NCBI GenBank assembly: GCA_038199755.1
Contig: JBBPYR010000122.1
Coordinates: forward strand, 41,042-105,041
DNA: 64,000 bases
DNA from: JBBPYR01 sp038199755
GTDB taxonomy: Bacteria > Chloroflexota > Ktedonobacteria > Ktedonobacterales > Ktedonobacteraceae
Direction: 5' to 3'
Positions 1 to 9,465 of this stretch are shown here, piece after piece. Under the pieces are notes generated by a model. That model had not been told where the DNA came from. It saw only the letters and a program-made list of their open reading frames with translations, and searched no databases. The position numbers were made by a program, and so were the translations under genes. Position 1 is the first letter of the stretch, and each line of letters begins with the position of its first letter.

Positions 1-987
1 CGCTTTCGTCGCATCCTTGAGCAAGCGACAAACCTGAAATCTGGCCAAGATTTCGACCTCGCCTATAGCCCAGAACGTGTTTCTTCTGGCTCTATCTTTC
101 GTGACCTGCATCTCTATCCAAAAGTGGTAGGGGGAGTAAATGAGCAAAGCACCGTTGCCGCAACTACATTTTACGCCTCCGTGCTTGATACCGAGATCAT
201 CCAGATGGCTTCTAGCGACGAAGCTGAGTTTGTCAAGCTCATAGAAACAACGTATCGCGATGTCAATATTGCCCTGGCGAATGAGTTCGCCTGCTTCGCG
301 GATGCGCACAGGCTCAATGTGACAGCGGCAATCGCAGCAGCCAATACACAGCCATACTCCCATATTCACGCGCCAGGGGTAGGAGTTGGCGGACACTGTA
401 TTCCTGTCTACCCTTACTTTCTTTTGCAGGGGCTGGAAAGACTCTCACAAGAAGCCAGGGAACGCATGTTGCTCTTGCCACGAGCGGCTCGGCGCATCAA
501 CGATGCCATGGCGGAGCAAGCCGTACGTCTCATAGAGGCCGTCACTGGACCATTAGCCCAAAAGTCTGTCTTGCTACTGGGTGTGGCCTATCGCGGAGAT
601 GTACATGAAACCGCCTTCACAAGCGCAAAGCTCTTGCAGGATGCACTTCAGGAGCGTGGCGCAATCGTCTATGTAGACGACCCACTCTTTCGCACGGATG
701 AATTACGTACCTTGGGCTACACGCCCCTCAACGATGAGCACAGGTACGAGGTATGCGCGATACTTCTGCAAGCAAATCACACTGCCTATCAAGCCTTTGA
801 TTTCAGCCAATTTCCGCACTGCCAGGTGGTATTAGATGGTCGCCAGGCATTACGGCGGAAACAGATCGAAGCATTAGGCATGCAATATCTCACGCTTGGA
901 GATGGCAAACAGGCAACACAGGACGGTCAACAACCAACTTCTCTCGCATTCTCCAGCGGGACCGCTGATGGAGGTTGGGCGTTGTGA
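1..987 (+). CDS. Nucleotide-sugar 6-dehydrogenase (UDP-ManNAc/UDP-GlcNAc type), 5' end outside window
   Basis: This is the C-terminal two thirds of a UDP-glucose/GDP-mannose dehydrogenase family enzyme, which oxidises C6 of a UDP-sugar to the uronic acid with NAD+. The frame is open from base 1; the SPERV motif lies near bases 73-87, so the start codon is upstream of the window. The central helix carries FVKLIE...NE, and the catalytic cysteine sits in GVGGHCIPVYP (about bases 380-415). The family usually has D where this protein has Y in that motif. The C-terminal domain has GVAYRGDVHETAFTSA. A 2-epimerase starts at its stop codon (GTGA overlap), so the likely products are ManNAcA or a related 2-acetamido-uronate. 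Exact substrate is not certain. Confidence 0.9.
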   Translation, partial: RFRRILEQATNLKSGQDFDLAYSPERVSSGSIFRDLHLYPKVVGGVNEQSTVAATTFYASVLDTEIIQMASSDEAEFVKLIETTYRDVNIALANEFACFADAHRLNVTAAIAAANTQPYSHIHAPGVGVGGHCIPVYPYFLLQGLERLSQEARERMLLLPRAARRINDAMAEQAVRLIEAVTGPLAQKSVLLLGVAYRGDVHETAFTSAKLLQDALQERGAIVYVDDPLFRTDELRTLGYTPLNDEHRYEVCAILLQANHTAYQAFDFSQFPHCQVVLDGRQALRRKQIEALGMQYLTLGDGKQATQDGQQPTSLAFSSGTADGGWAL

Positions 988-2048
988 GGATGATATCAAT
1001 AGTGGGGGCACGTCCGCAATTCGTGAAGCTGGCAGCGGTAAGCCGTGCATTACGTGAGCGGGACGAAGAAATTATTCTCCATACCGGCCAACATTATGAT
1101 TATCGCATGTCGGCACAGTTCTTTGACGAACTGGCTATTCCCACACCAGACTATCATCTTGAGGTTGGCTCTGGCTTGCATGGCGCACAGACCGCACGCA
1201 TGCTTGAAGCGATTGAAGCTATTCTCATGAAAGAGCAACCCGACTGGGTGATTGTCTTTGGCGATACCAATTCAACCCTTGCCGGTGCGTTGGCAGCGGC
1301 AAAGCTGCACATACCCATTGCTCATATTGAGGCGGGGCTACGAAGCTTTAACCACACCATGCCAGAAGAGATCAATCGTATTATCACAGATCATCTTTCA
1401 GAACGTTTGTTTTGTCCAACGGAGACCGCGTGCAAACAGGCAAACGCTGAAGGTATCACACACGGTGTCGAAATGGTTGGCGATGTCATGTACGACATGG
1501 TACTTCAGGCAAGGGCACAGATCGAGGCACGTAGGCAGCCACTGCAACGTTCATTGCATGTCAGTCCACAAGAGTATCTGCTTGCAACCATCCATCGACC
1601 CGTGAATACCGATGATCCCGTGGCAATGCGTAACATCGCGCAAGCATTCAACGCGCTGGCAATGCCAATACTCTTTCCACTTCATCCGCGTACACGCTCC
1701 CGTATGGAGGGATATGGCATTAGATGGGGATCGCATGTTCGCTTGATGGAACCGCTGGGATATCTTGATATGCTCACACTGCAACAGCATGCATACCGCA
1801 TTCTCACCGATTCTGGTGGCGTCCAGAAAGAGGCTTTTTTCTTAGGCGTACCCTGCGTGACATTACGCGCAGAAACAGAATGGATGGAGACGGTTGAAGC
1901 TGGCTGGAATGTGCTTGTTGGTAGTCATCCACACGCTATTATCGCGGCAGTGGCACAAGCAGAACCCAAGCCACCATTGCACAATCCCTATGGAGAGGGT
2001 GATGCGGCGAAGCGCATTGTACGAAGTTTGCATCTGGGCAAATTGTAA
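984..2048 (+). CDS. wecB: Non-hydrolysing UDP-N-acetylglucosamine 2-epimerase
   Basis: It interconverts UDP-GlcNAc and UDP-ManNAc (or a related UDP-2-acetamido sugar) in the cytoplasm. Family motifs appear in order: GARPQFVK at the N-terminus, TGQHYDYRMS, VFGDTNST, HIEAGLRSFN...PEEINRIITDHLS, TIHRPVNTD, and TDSGGVQKEA near the C-terminus. The length, about 354 aa, is normal. I chose the GTG at 984 because it overlaps the upstream stop as GTGA and has GGAGG at 970-974 nine bases before it; ATG at 990 is the alternative. The RAETEWMET segment resembles WbpI-type epimerases as much as WecB, so the substrate may be a 2,3-diacetamido-uronate. Confidence 0.92.
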   Translation: MRMISIVGARPQFVKLAAVSRALRERDEEIILHTGQHYDYRMSAQFFDELAIPTPDYHLEVGSGLHGAQTARMLEAIEAILMKEQPDWVIVFGDTNSTLAGALAAAKLHIPIAHIEAGLRSFNHTMPEEINRIITDHLSERLFCPTETACKQANAEGITHGVEMVGDVMYDMVLQARAQIEARRQPLQRSLHVSPQEYLLATIHRPVNTDDPVAMRNIAQAFNALAMPILFPLHPRTRSRMEGYGIRWGSHVRLMEPLGYLDMLTLQQHAYRILTDSGGVQKEAFFLGVPCVTLRAETEWMETVEAGWNVLVGSHPHAIIAAVAQAEPKPPLHNPYGEGDAAKRIVRSLHLGKL

Positions 2049-2072
2049 TAGAGGTTGATAGGGGAGGATGAT

Positions 2073-3083
2073 ATGGAAGGAAACGATTTGCGTTTCGCCG
2101 TGATTGGCTGGGGTTACTGGGGTCCCAAGATCGCACGTAACCTAGATAGCCTGCCACATGTGCAGGTCACGCTCATCGCCGATATGGACGGATGTCGTCT
2201 GGCTACAGTAGCCGAACATTTACCGTTAGCAAAGATAACAACAACCATCGCCGATGTCTGGAGTGCCGATATTGATGGCGTAGTGATCGCGACGCCCGTG
2301 ACCACGCACTATCAACTGGCAAAAGAGGCATTGCTACATGGCAAACATGTCTTGGTTGAGAAGCCGCTCACCGCAGATGTTGCCCAGGCAGAAGAACTCG
2401 TTGTACTGGCAAAAATGCAGCAAAAAGTATTGATGGTAGGGCATACCTTTGAATATAGCCCCGCAGTCAACGAGTTGCGCAAACTCATACACAATGGCGA
2501 TTTGGGAAAAATCTACTGTATTGAAACCGAGCGCCTGAACTTAGGACTCTATCGCTGCGACACCAATGTGATTTGGGACCTCGCACCACACGACGTATCT
2601 ATCCTGCTCTATCTGCTGGGGAAGACACCAACTCAAGTGGGAATGCAGTCGCATGGGCATCTGCAAACGCATATTCAGGATATTGCCCATCTCGACCTGC
2701 TCTTCGCCGATGCGATGACGGCCCATATCCATGTCAGTTGGCTGCACCCCTGCAAAGTCCGCCGCGTGACCGTGATTGGCGATGCACGCATGGCAGTATA
2801 CGACGACACGAATCCAGCGGAGATGCTGAAGATTTATAACAAAGGGGCCGATATCCATGTTGATCCCGTGGTTTCGTATCGCCACGGGGCGATTAGCATT
2901 CCTCATATCGACTGGATTGAGCCATTGCGACTGGAATGCGAAGACTTCGCGAACGCTATTCGCTCTGGTGTACCACCGCGTGCCTCTGGCGAGGTTGGCT
3001 TAGCGGTTGTCAGAGTCATAGCAGCGGCGCAGCAAGTAATCGAAGAGCAAAAGCAGCAAGAAATTGCCTTGCCGCACTTCTAG
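2073..3083 (+). CDS. Gfo/Idh/MocA family NAD(P)-dependent sugar oxidoreductase (WlbA/WbpB-like)
   Basis: The N-terminal Rossmann domain begins FAVIGWGYWGPKIARNL, and the EKP signature of the family is present (HVLVEKPLTADV, about residue 95). It is followed by the C-terminal alpha/beta domain with the WDLAPHDVSILLYLLG segment. Relatives in polysaccharide clusters oxidise C3 of UDP-GlcNAcA as the first step to 2,3-diamino-uronic acids. The flanking dehydrogenase, 2-epimerase and DegT aminotransferase fit that route, but this is inferred from context. ATG 2073 has GGGGAGG five bases upstream. It lies 24 bases after the epimerase gene in the same operon. Confidence 0.85.
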   Translation: MEGNDLRFAVIGWGYWGPKIARNLDSLPHVQVTLIADMDGCRLATVAEHLPLAKITTTIADVWSADIDGVVIATPVTTHYQLAKEALLHGKHVLVEKPLTADVAQAEELVVLAKMQQKVLMVGHTFEYSPAVNELRKLIHNGDLGKIYCIETERLNLGLYRCDTNVIWDLAPHDVSILLYLLGKTPTQVGMQSHGHLQTHIQDIAHLDLLFADAMTAHIHVSWLHPCKVRRVTVIGDARMAVYDDTNPAEMLKIYNKGADIHVDPVVSYRHGAISIPHIDWIEPLRLECEDFANAIRSGVPPRASGEVGLAVVRVIAAAQQVIEEQKQQEIALPHF

Positions 3084-3098
3084 CATAGGAAAATATAT

Positions 3099-4367
3099 AT
3101 GTCACATATTCTCATCATTTCTCGCTATTACCCACCTGAGATTTGCGTTGCGGGTGTTTGTGTGAGTGAGACGGCGACACGTCTGGCGAAGTTAGGACAC
3201 GAGGTGACTATACTCACCACGGTACCCAATTACCCAACAGGCATCATCCCACCAGCATATCGAGGGCGTTTGGTACAAACCGAACTGCGTGATGGTGTAC
3301 GAGTGCTACGTGTCTGGTGCTATATTGCAGCGAACACAGGTTTTCTAAAACGTATTCTGGCACAACTCTCTTTTGGCTTCACCGCGCCCCTGCTCGGATG
3401 GAAAGCGATTGGACAGCCCGATATCATTATTGTCGGCTCACCTCCACTCTTTAACGTCATTGCTGGTCGTACACTGGCCTGGTTAAAACGCTGCCCGCTT
3501 ATCTTTATGGTGGCGGACCTCTGGCCTGAGTCTGCGATTCAGCTAGGAGCCTTACGTAATCGAACGTTTATCCAGCTTGCCGAGTGGCTAGAATGGTCTA
3601 GTTACCAAAAGTCTAGTTTAGTGTGGGCGGTAACTGAGGGCATGCGTGAGACGCTTCTGCAAAGGGGACTTTCTCCCGACCATGTCTTTCTCTTAACTAA
3701 TGGCGTTGATTGCGCTAAATTTAGTCCCGCCTCCAAAGAGCAGGCACGGGCCGAACTAGGCTGGGACGAGCACTTCACCGTCGTATACGCAGGTGGTCAT
3801 GGGGCCTCACATGGCTTAACAAGCGTATTAGACACTGCTGAAATGCTGCTCGACCAGCGAGATATACGCTTCGTTCTGGTGGGCGATGGCGGGGAAAAAG
3901 CAGATTTAATGGCTCAAGCCGAGAGACGGGGCCTTTCCAATATTACCTTCTTGGCCGCCCAAGCGCATGATCGTATTCCAACGATCCTCAATGCCGCTGA
4001 CGCCAGTTTGGTCCTTGTGCGCAAGGTACCTCTTTTCCAGGGTATGTTGCCTATTAAGATGTATGAGGCTATGGCGTGTGCCCGCCCGATTGTGCTAGCC
4101 GTAGATGGAGAAGCGCGCCAAATCGCCGACCATGAAGCGGGTGCCGCGATCCATGTAGAGCCTGAGAATGTGCCTCAGTTGGTGCAGGCCATCCTTCATC
4201 TTCGAAATCACCCCGCTATAGCCGAGGAGTTGGGAAGACGTGGACGTGCCTATGTGAAGGAGAAGTTCGATTACGATAAGCTGACGGCAACCCTTGACGA
4301 ACGTTTGGCAAATCTGCTCAGAAAGCAGAAGCCAGCACGCGCGGAATTGGAGCGTCTTCCTGTATAA
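3099..4367 (+). CDS. GT4 family glycosyltransferase (WcaI/WbuB-like)
   Basis: A 422-aa GT-B fold glycosyltransferase. The N-terminal domain starts ILIISRYYPPEICVAGVCVSE, with the GHEVTILTTVPNYPTG segment typical of WcaI/WbuB-like enzymes. The C-terminal nucleotide-sugar domain has VYAGGHG, LVGDGGEKADL, and PIKMYEAMACARPIV...G, which is the E-x7-E region of GT4. It should transfer a sugar from a nucleotide donor onto a lipid-linked intermediate at the cytoplasmic membrane face. Donor and acceptor cannot be read from the sequence. It ends the first gene block; a gap of about 160 bases follows before the initiating transferase. Confidence 0.88.
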   Translation: MSHILIISRYYPPEICVAGVCVSETATRLAKLGHEVTILTTVPNYPTGIIPPAYRGRLVQTELRDGVRVLRVWCYIAANTGFLKRILAQLSFGFTAPLLGWKAIGQPDIIIVGSPPLFNVIAGRTLAWLKRCPLIFMVADLWPESAIQLGALRNRTFIQLAEWLEWSSYQKSSLVWAVTEGMRETLLQRGLSPDHVFLLTNGVDCAKFSPASKEQARAELGWDEHFTVVYAGGHGASHGLTSVLDTAEMLLDQRDIRFVLVGDGGEKADLMAQAERRGLSNITFLAAQAHDRIPTILNAADASLVLVRKVPLFQGMLPIKMYEAMACARPIVLAVDGEARQIADHEAGAAIHVEPENVPQLVQAILHLRNHPAIAEELGRRGRAYVKEKFDYDKLTATLDERLANLLRKQKPARAELERLPV

Positions 4368-4529
4368 ATTATGCTCGAAAAGCCTTTCTTACGCTACAAC
4401 AATGCTCTACAGCACTCATGCTATTTTTCTTTTTCTATATAGTAGTTATAGGAACATAGCAACCTGAGAGTAGTGAAATGAAAAAGCTATTCAATAAAAA
4501 ACTTTATGACAGCAAAGTAGGGAAGGTAC

Positions 4530-5267
4530 ATGAAAAAATATCAACCTGACTATGACATTCCAAACAGCACACCAAATCAATCAATGATGATAAATAACGA
4601 TGTTATAGCCCATGTAACAGAGCTAGTGAACACGTCGCGTCAGGATATGCTCGCAGAGAATTTTCCAGTGCGGCAGTCAGTATCCTATCATATCTGGCAG
4701 CAAGCAATGGATATTTTCTTCGGATTGGCAGGCTTGGTCGCCCTGGTTCTCTTGCTCCCGCTGCTCGCAGTAGCCATCTATACAGATTCACCGGGACCGA
4801 TTTTCTATAGTCAGGAGCGGTTAGGGTATCAAAAAAAGCCGTTTCGTATGTATAAGCTTCGTTCCATGCACACAGAAGCGGAACGTCAAGGACAGGCTGT
4901 TTGGGCGGGGAAAAGCGATGATCGTGTGACTCGTGTTGGACGTTGGTTGCGGCAGACACATCTTGATGAGTTACCACAAGTATGCAACATCCTGTGTGGC
5001 CAGATGAGTCTGATTGGCCCGCGACCAGAGCGAGAAGTGTATGCTACTCATTTGGAGGAGATGCAGCCCTTATATCGTTATCGTTTCTCTGTGAAGCCCG
5101 GGCTCACCGGCTGGACACAAGTAACCTTTGGCTATGGCGAGACCGAGAACGATGAGTTAGTCAAGTTGCAATATGATCTGTACTATATAAAAAATCAATC
5201 TTTCCGGTTAGATATCAGTATTATCGTGAAGACGGTAATTGAAATAGTGGGTGGTTATGGAAGATAA
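4530..5267 (+). CDS. Initiating sugar-phosphate transferase (PHPT, bacterial sugar transferase)
   Basis: It transfers a sugar-1-phosphate to undecaprenyl phosphate and so starts repeat-unit assembly. The protein is 245 aa: about 60 hydrophilic residues, one hydrophobic re-entrant segment (IFFGLAGLVALVLLLPLL), then the catalytic domain with SPGPIFYSQERLGY, MYKLRSMH, the LDELPQ...MSLIGPRPE core and PGLTGWTQV. There is only one membrane segment, as in short WcaJ-C/PglC-like forms, and not the five-helix long form. ATG 4530 has GGGAAGG just upstream. The 162-base gap before it, AT-rich, may hold a secondary promoter. Confidence 0.92.
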   Translation: MKKYQPDYDIPNSTPNQSMMINNDVIAHVTELVNTSRQDMLAENFPVRQSVSYHIWQQAMDIFFGLAGLVALVLLLPLLAVAIYTDSPGPIFYSQERLGYQKKPFRMYKLRSMHTEAERQGQAVWAGKSDDRVTRVGRWLRQTHLDELPQVCNILCGQMSLIGPRPEREVYATHLEEMQPLYRYRFSVKPGLTGWTQVTFGYGETENDELVKLQYDLYYIKNQSFRLDISIIVKTVIEIVGGYGR

Positions 5268-5268
5268 T

Positions 5269-6465
5269 ATGTCCTCTGCGGTGGGACTAAAAAGTAGGAG
5301 AGCCGCACGAACAACATTTTTGCCTTTTGCGGTTCCTCATATTACACAGCTCGAAATCGATGAAGTGGTAGATACACTGCGTTCAGGGTGGCTGACGACA
5401 GGACCGAAGACAAAGCGCTTTGAACGGGAATTTGCCCAGCGCGTAGATGCGCCCTATGCACTAGCGGTCAATTCTGCCACGGCTGCAATGCATCTCGCGC
5501 TTGATGCGATTGGGCTACAGCCAGGGGATGAGGTGATTGTGCCTGTTTATACCTTTACCGCCACGGCTGAGGTCGTGGTGTACTGTGGTGCTCGGCCCGT
5601 TTTTGTGGATGTCGATCCGGTTACGTGCAACATAAATCCACAAGAACTAGAGAAGCATATCACGCCTCGGACACGCGCAATTATGGTCGTCCACATCGCA
5701 GGATTGCCTGCTGAGATGGATGAGATCATGGCGATTGCCCGTCAGCACGGCTTAGCGGTAATTGAAGATGCCGCACATGCATTTCCAGCACGCTATCGAG
5801 GCCGTATGATCGGCTCGATTGGGGATTTGACCGCCTTTAGCTTTTATGCAACGAAGACGCTATCCACCGGGGAGGGCGGCATGCTCACCACTGCACGGCC
5901 AGACTATGCCGAGCGTGCTGGCATGATGACGCTGCATGGCATCAACCGTGATGCGTGGAAGCGTTATAGCAGTCAGGGGTCATGGTGCTATGAGGTGTTG
6001 CAGGCGGGTTTCAAATATAACATGACTGATATCGCCGCTTCACTCGGCATACATCAACTGGCGCGTAGTGAGGAATTATTGGCACGTCGAAATGCGATTG
6101 CCAAACGGTATACAGAAGCATTTTCGCATTGGCCAGAGTTGGAGACGCCACCCAACCCGCCCCATGTTCAGCACGCTTGGCATCTCTACATGCTGCGTCT
6201 ACGCTTAGAACAACTCACGATTGGGCGCGATGCGTGTATTGATATGCTCGTGCAAAACAACATCGGCACCAGCGTTCATTTCATTCCACTGCACCTGCAT
6301 CCTTTTTATCGCACGACGTATCAGTTGCTTCCTAGTGACTTCCCGATGGCCTTACAAGCCTATTCAAGGACAATCTCTCTACCCATTTATCCGAGTATGA
6401 CCGATGAAGATATGGAAGATGTAATTGCGGCAGTTGAAGAAATTATTATCACACATAAGAAGTAA
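5269..6465 (+). CDS. DegT/DnrJ/EryC1/StrS family sugar aminotransferase
   Basis: A PLP-dependent aminotransferase that adds an amino group to a keto-sugar nucleotide. Motifs are LRSGWLTTGPKTKRFE, the ALAVNSATAAMHLAL PLP-phosphate region, VIEDAAHAFPA (aspartate contacting the PLP ring) and FSFYATKTLSTGEGG, where K is the likely PLP lysine. It could act on the 3-keto product of the upstream Gfo/Idh enzyme or the 4-keto-6-deoxy product of the next gene. Start choice: ATG 5269 has GGAAG five bases upstream and lies 1 base after the preceding stop; ATG 5257 and GTG 5251 are in frame and possible. Confidence 0.92.
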   Translation: MSSAVGLKSRRAARTTFLPFAVPHITQLEIDEVVDTLRSGWLTTGPKTKRFEREFAQRVDAPYALAVNSATAAMHLALDAIGLQPGDEVIVPVYTFTATAEVVVYCGARPVFVDVDPVTCNINPQELEKHITPRTRAIMVVHIAGLPAEMDEIMAIARQHGLAVIEDAAHAFPARYRGRMIGSIGDLTAFSFYATKTLSTGEGGMLTTARPDYAERAGMMTLHGINRDAWKRYSSQGSWCYEVLQAGFKYNMTDIAASLGIHQLARSEELLARRNAIAKRYTEAFSHWPELETPPNPPHVQHAWHLYMLRLRLEQLTIGRDACIDMLVQNNIGTSVHFIPLHLHPFYRTTYQLLPSDFPMALQAYSRTISLPIYPSMTDEDMEDVIAAVEEIIITHKK

Positions 6466-6478
6466 TGGATGGAAAGTC

Positions 6479-7657
6479 ATGAAAAATATGCTCTATTCTT
6501 TTCTTGATCTGTTCCGACTACGAGTACGTACCAGGAGCCTGTCGGATATTGATACAACGAGCTTACTAGAACGCGAGACAGTACCACTGGAAATAGGTGA
6601 TGCTCATATAACCTTGCAAGGCCGGGTCGTGCTAGTTACAGGGGCAGCAGGCTCGATTGGTTCAGAGCTCTGCCGTCAGCTGCTCAATTATGAACCGGCG
6701 CGCCTGATTGCGCTCGATAACAACGAAACCGGACTGTTCGATCTTGCGGAAAGCCTCCGTTCGCATCCACATGCTGCCTGTTTGTATCCGTGCATCAATG
6801 ATATCAGGGATACGCGGACCATGGAACGGCTTTTTGCGGAGGAGATGCCACAGGTTGTTTTCCACGCAGCCGCCTATAAGCACGTCCCATTACTCGAAAG
6901 CCATCCTGAGCAAGCGGTACGGAACAACACGATTGCCACATTTCATCTCTGCCACCTAGCAGAGACCTACGGGGTAGATCGTTTCGTCTTTATTTCCACG
7001 GATAAAGCGGCTAATCCGACGAGTATCCTGGGGGTCACAAAGCGGTTGGGAGAAATAATTGTGCAATCCATAGCACAATCGACCGACAGGAGAACCTGTT
7101 TTTGTGCAATCCGCTTTAGCAATGTGATTGGCAGCCGAGGCAGTGTCGTGCCCATATTCGCACGGCAAATAGCCCAAGGTGGGCCTGTGACTGTGACCGA
7201 TCCTGACGCCACGCGCTACTTCATGACCATTCCCGAAGCCTGTGAATTGGTCATTCTTTCGGCGACCATGGATGATCAAGGTGCATTATATCTCCTAGAT
7301 ATGGGAGAACCAATCAGCATTTTAACATTAGCAATCAAGATGATTCGCTTATTTGGTTTACGTGAGGGGCGCGATATACCGATTGTCTACACGGGACTGC
7401 GTCCCGGTGAGCGTCTTCACGAAATGTTAGTGGCACCAGATGAAGAGCTCATGCCTACTGCAAACAGCAAAATTTCCAAAGTATATCATACCTATGAGGT
7501 GCCACTACTTCCTGCTGTGACTGAGTGGGTACAGAAGCTCGACAAAGATCTACAAAGTGAGAAGTGTGAGCAGTTGCGCGAACGGCTTTTTGAGTTTGTA
7601 CAAACACATAGACCGAGTATAACAAGCCAGCAAATGATGAAGACAAACCATAGATAA
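6479..7657 (+). CDS. NDP-sugar 4,6-dehydratase, FlaA1/PglF/CapD-like SDR
   Basis: An extended SDR of about 392 aa that converts a UDP-HexNAc to the 4-keto-6-deoxy sugar. The Rossmann motif is VTGAAGSIGSELCRQL, followed by AAYKHVPLLESHPEQAV, STDKAANPTSILGVTKR and GDP-like PGERLHEML. In the Tyr-x3-Lys position the tyrosine is replaced by Leu (ILGVTK), which fits the FlaA1/PglF subgroup, where Met or similar replaces Tyr. The four or more transmembrane helices of long PglF/WbpM proteins are absent, so this is the soluble form. It follows the aminotransferase by 13 bases, suggesting the two act in sequence. Confidence 0.88.
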   Translation: MKNMLYSFLDLFRLRVRTRSLSDIDTTSLLERETVPLEIGDAHITLQGRVVLVTGAAGSIGSELCRQLLNYEPARLIALDNNETGLFDLAESLRSHPHAACLYPCINDIRDTRTMERLFAEEMPQVVFHAAAYKHVPLLESHPEQAVRNNTIATFHLCHLAETYGVDRFVFISTDKAANPTSILGVTKRLGEIIVQSIAQSTDRRTCFCAIRFSNVIGSRGSVVPIFARQIAQGGPVTVTDPDATRYFMTIPEACELVILSATMDDQGALYLLDMGEPISILTLAIKMIRLFGLREGRDIPIVYTGLRPGERLHEMLVAPDEELMPTANSKISKVYHTYEVPLLPAVTEWVQKLDKDLQSEKCEQLRERLFEFVQTHRPSITSQQMMKTNHR

Positions 7658-7714
7658 GCCATAGGGTAAATGTGGGTAGGGTATTTATAACGAGGAGAAC
7701 TTGAGGGTACAACA

Positions 7715-9427
7715 ATGACATTTGAGCAATACTGGACAATAATGGTTAAACGATGGAAACTCGCTGTTATCTGCTTTGTGATGGTGGGTCTCGGCACCTA
7801 TATAGGCACTAAATTGATGATACCACTCTATCAAGCAACGGCTCTCGTACAGGTTTCGGTGCAATCACAAAATAATCAAGCCGATTATAATAGCTTGCTT
7901 GCTAGTGACCAGTTGGTGCAGACGGAAGCGCAACTGGCGGTGAGCTATCCCGTGCTACGTGAGGTTGCCACTCATTATAGAGGACTGACCAGCGAGAGCC
8001 TGCTTGGTGAGGTAACTGCAACAGCCAAACTCAATACGCAGTTGTTCGAGATCGACGTTTTGGACCCCAATCCAGTCCGTGCAGCGGCCATCGCGACAGA
8101 TATTGCAGCTACACTGATCAATCAGCAACAGCAAACGCTGAAGCAAAACAATCAACTTTCACAGCAACAAATCCAGCAGAATCTTACGTCAATCCAGCAA
8201 CAAATTGACGCAGCAACAGCCAAGCAGGTTAACTTAGAGGCAAACGGAGGAGGTCAAGGGAAAATAGCAGTAGTGCAAGCACAGTTGAATAGTTTACAGC
8301 AATATAAAAATCAATGGCAGGCTATATTAGCCCAACTTGAATTGACACAGGCCCAAAATGGGAATTTCCTGCGTATCGCCCAACCTGCACAGCCTAGACT
8401 ACAAGCAGTGCATCCCAATGTACTGCTGAATACCGGTGCTGGCTTTCTGGCAGGTGCCTTCCTGGGAATATTTCTCACTATTATGGTAGAGTTTCTGGAT
8501 ACCCGTGTGCGTACCTCAGAGGAACTTGCTCGCTTACTCAATTGGCCAGTGTTGGCAACGATCTGGAAAGCAAACAAAGCGAATAAGGAAGATGTGATTG
8601 ATCCAAGCGGACACAGTGCCAACAGCGAATCCTATCGTATCCTGCGCACCAACGTCGGCTTTTCAAGTATTGACAAGCCACTCACTTCCTTGATGGTCAC
8701 AAGCTCGTTACCAAGGGATGGTAAGAGCGTGGTTGCCTCCAACCTGGCAATCTTTATGGCGAAAGCTGGTAAAAACACCTTGCTCATTGACGCCGACTTA
8801 CGCCGACCAACGCTACACATAAAGTTTGGTCTAGCAGGCGATAGATTGGGCTTGAGCAATGCGGTCCTGGCGTTGAGTATGTCGGCTGGCAAGCCAATGT
8901 CTGTTCCTTCCGCTTCGCCATTCCCACGTGTAAGCCCACCAATAGTATCTAATTTCTCATTTGAGCAATACACCTATACAGTGGGCATTCCAAATCTACG
9001 AGTGATGCCCTCTGGTCCTCTACCTCCCAATCCTTCGGAACTCCTTGATTCGAAAGCTATGGAGCGTCTCATGACTTCCATTGCAAGCTATGGAGCCGAG
9101 ATTGTCATCATTGATACACCTCCGCTATTGGGATTATCAGATTCCAGCATTCTGGCATCAAAAGTAGATGGGGTACTGGTCGTAGCTGACATCACACGTG
9201 CGAATAAAAAGAATCTCAAACAAGTGAAGTCATTGCTCACGCAAGCTGGTGCTCGCGTCTTGGGCTGCGTTGTAAACAAAGAGCGTCATAGCCGTCATAA
9301 CAGACCATATTCTTATTACTACCAGCAAAATGAACAAAACTCGCATAAGAAGTCCGGCAGAGCTGGTGAACCCTCTCCCGAGGTGTTAGCTGATACCTTG
9401 CATCATGCAGGAAAACAGTCACACTAA
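7715..9427 (+). CDS. Fused Wzz chain-length domain / BY-type tyrosine autokinase (Wzc-like)
   Basis: A 570-aa polysaccharide co-polymerase with kinase. The N-terminal half has Wzz-type membrane segments (about residues 17-38 and 245-268) around a periplasmic coiled region very rich in Gln. The second half is the BY-kinase: Walker A near residue 330 (SSLPRDGKSVVASN), Walker A' near 358 (LLIDADLRRP), Walker B near 466 (VIIDTPP), and a C-terminal tyrosine cluster (YSYYY, about 533-537) for autophosphorylation. About 35 extra Ser/Pro-rich residues are inserted between A' and the conserved PSGPLPPNPSELL segment. It pairs with the CpsB-type phosphatase downstream to control polymer export or length. 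Confidence 0.93.
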   Translation: MTFEQYWTIMVKRWKLAVICFVMVGLGTYIGTKLMIPLYQATALVQVSVQSQNNQADYNSLLASDQLVQTEAQLAVSYPVLREVATHYRGLTSESLLGEVTATAKLNTQLFEIDVLDPNPVRAAAIATDIAATLINQQQQTLKQNNQLSQQQIQQNLTSIQQQIDAATAKQVNLEANGGGQGKIAVVQAQLNSLQQYKNQWQAILAQLELTQAQNGNFLRIAQPAQPRLQAVHPNVLLNTGAGFLAGAFLGIFLTIMVEFLDTRVRTSEELARLLNWPVLATIWKANKANKEDVIDPSGHSANSESYRILRTNVGFSSIDKPLTSLMVTSSLPRDGKSVVASNLAIFMAKAGKNTLLIDADLRRPTLHIKFGLAGDRLGLSNAVLALSMSAGKPMSVPSASPFPRVSPPIVSNFSFEQYTYTVGIPNLRVMPSGPLPPNPSELLDSKAMERLMTSIASYGAEIVIIDTPPLLGLSDSSILASKVDGVLVVADITRANKKNLKQVKSLLTQAGARVLGCVVNKERHSRHNRPYSYYYQQNEQNSHKKSGRAGEPSPEVLADTLHHAGKQSH

Positions 9428-9465
9428 GACTAGCATCTTACATAAGAGGGGTTGAGGGAGAGCAC

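Noticed and set aside
4478..4549. Tiny 23-codon reading frame before the sugar-phosphate transferase
   Set aside because: Lysine-rich, runs into the next gene and has no features; could be chance in AT-rich DNA.
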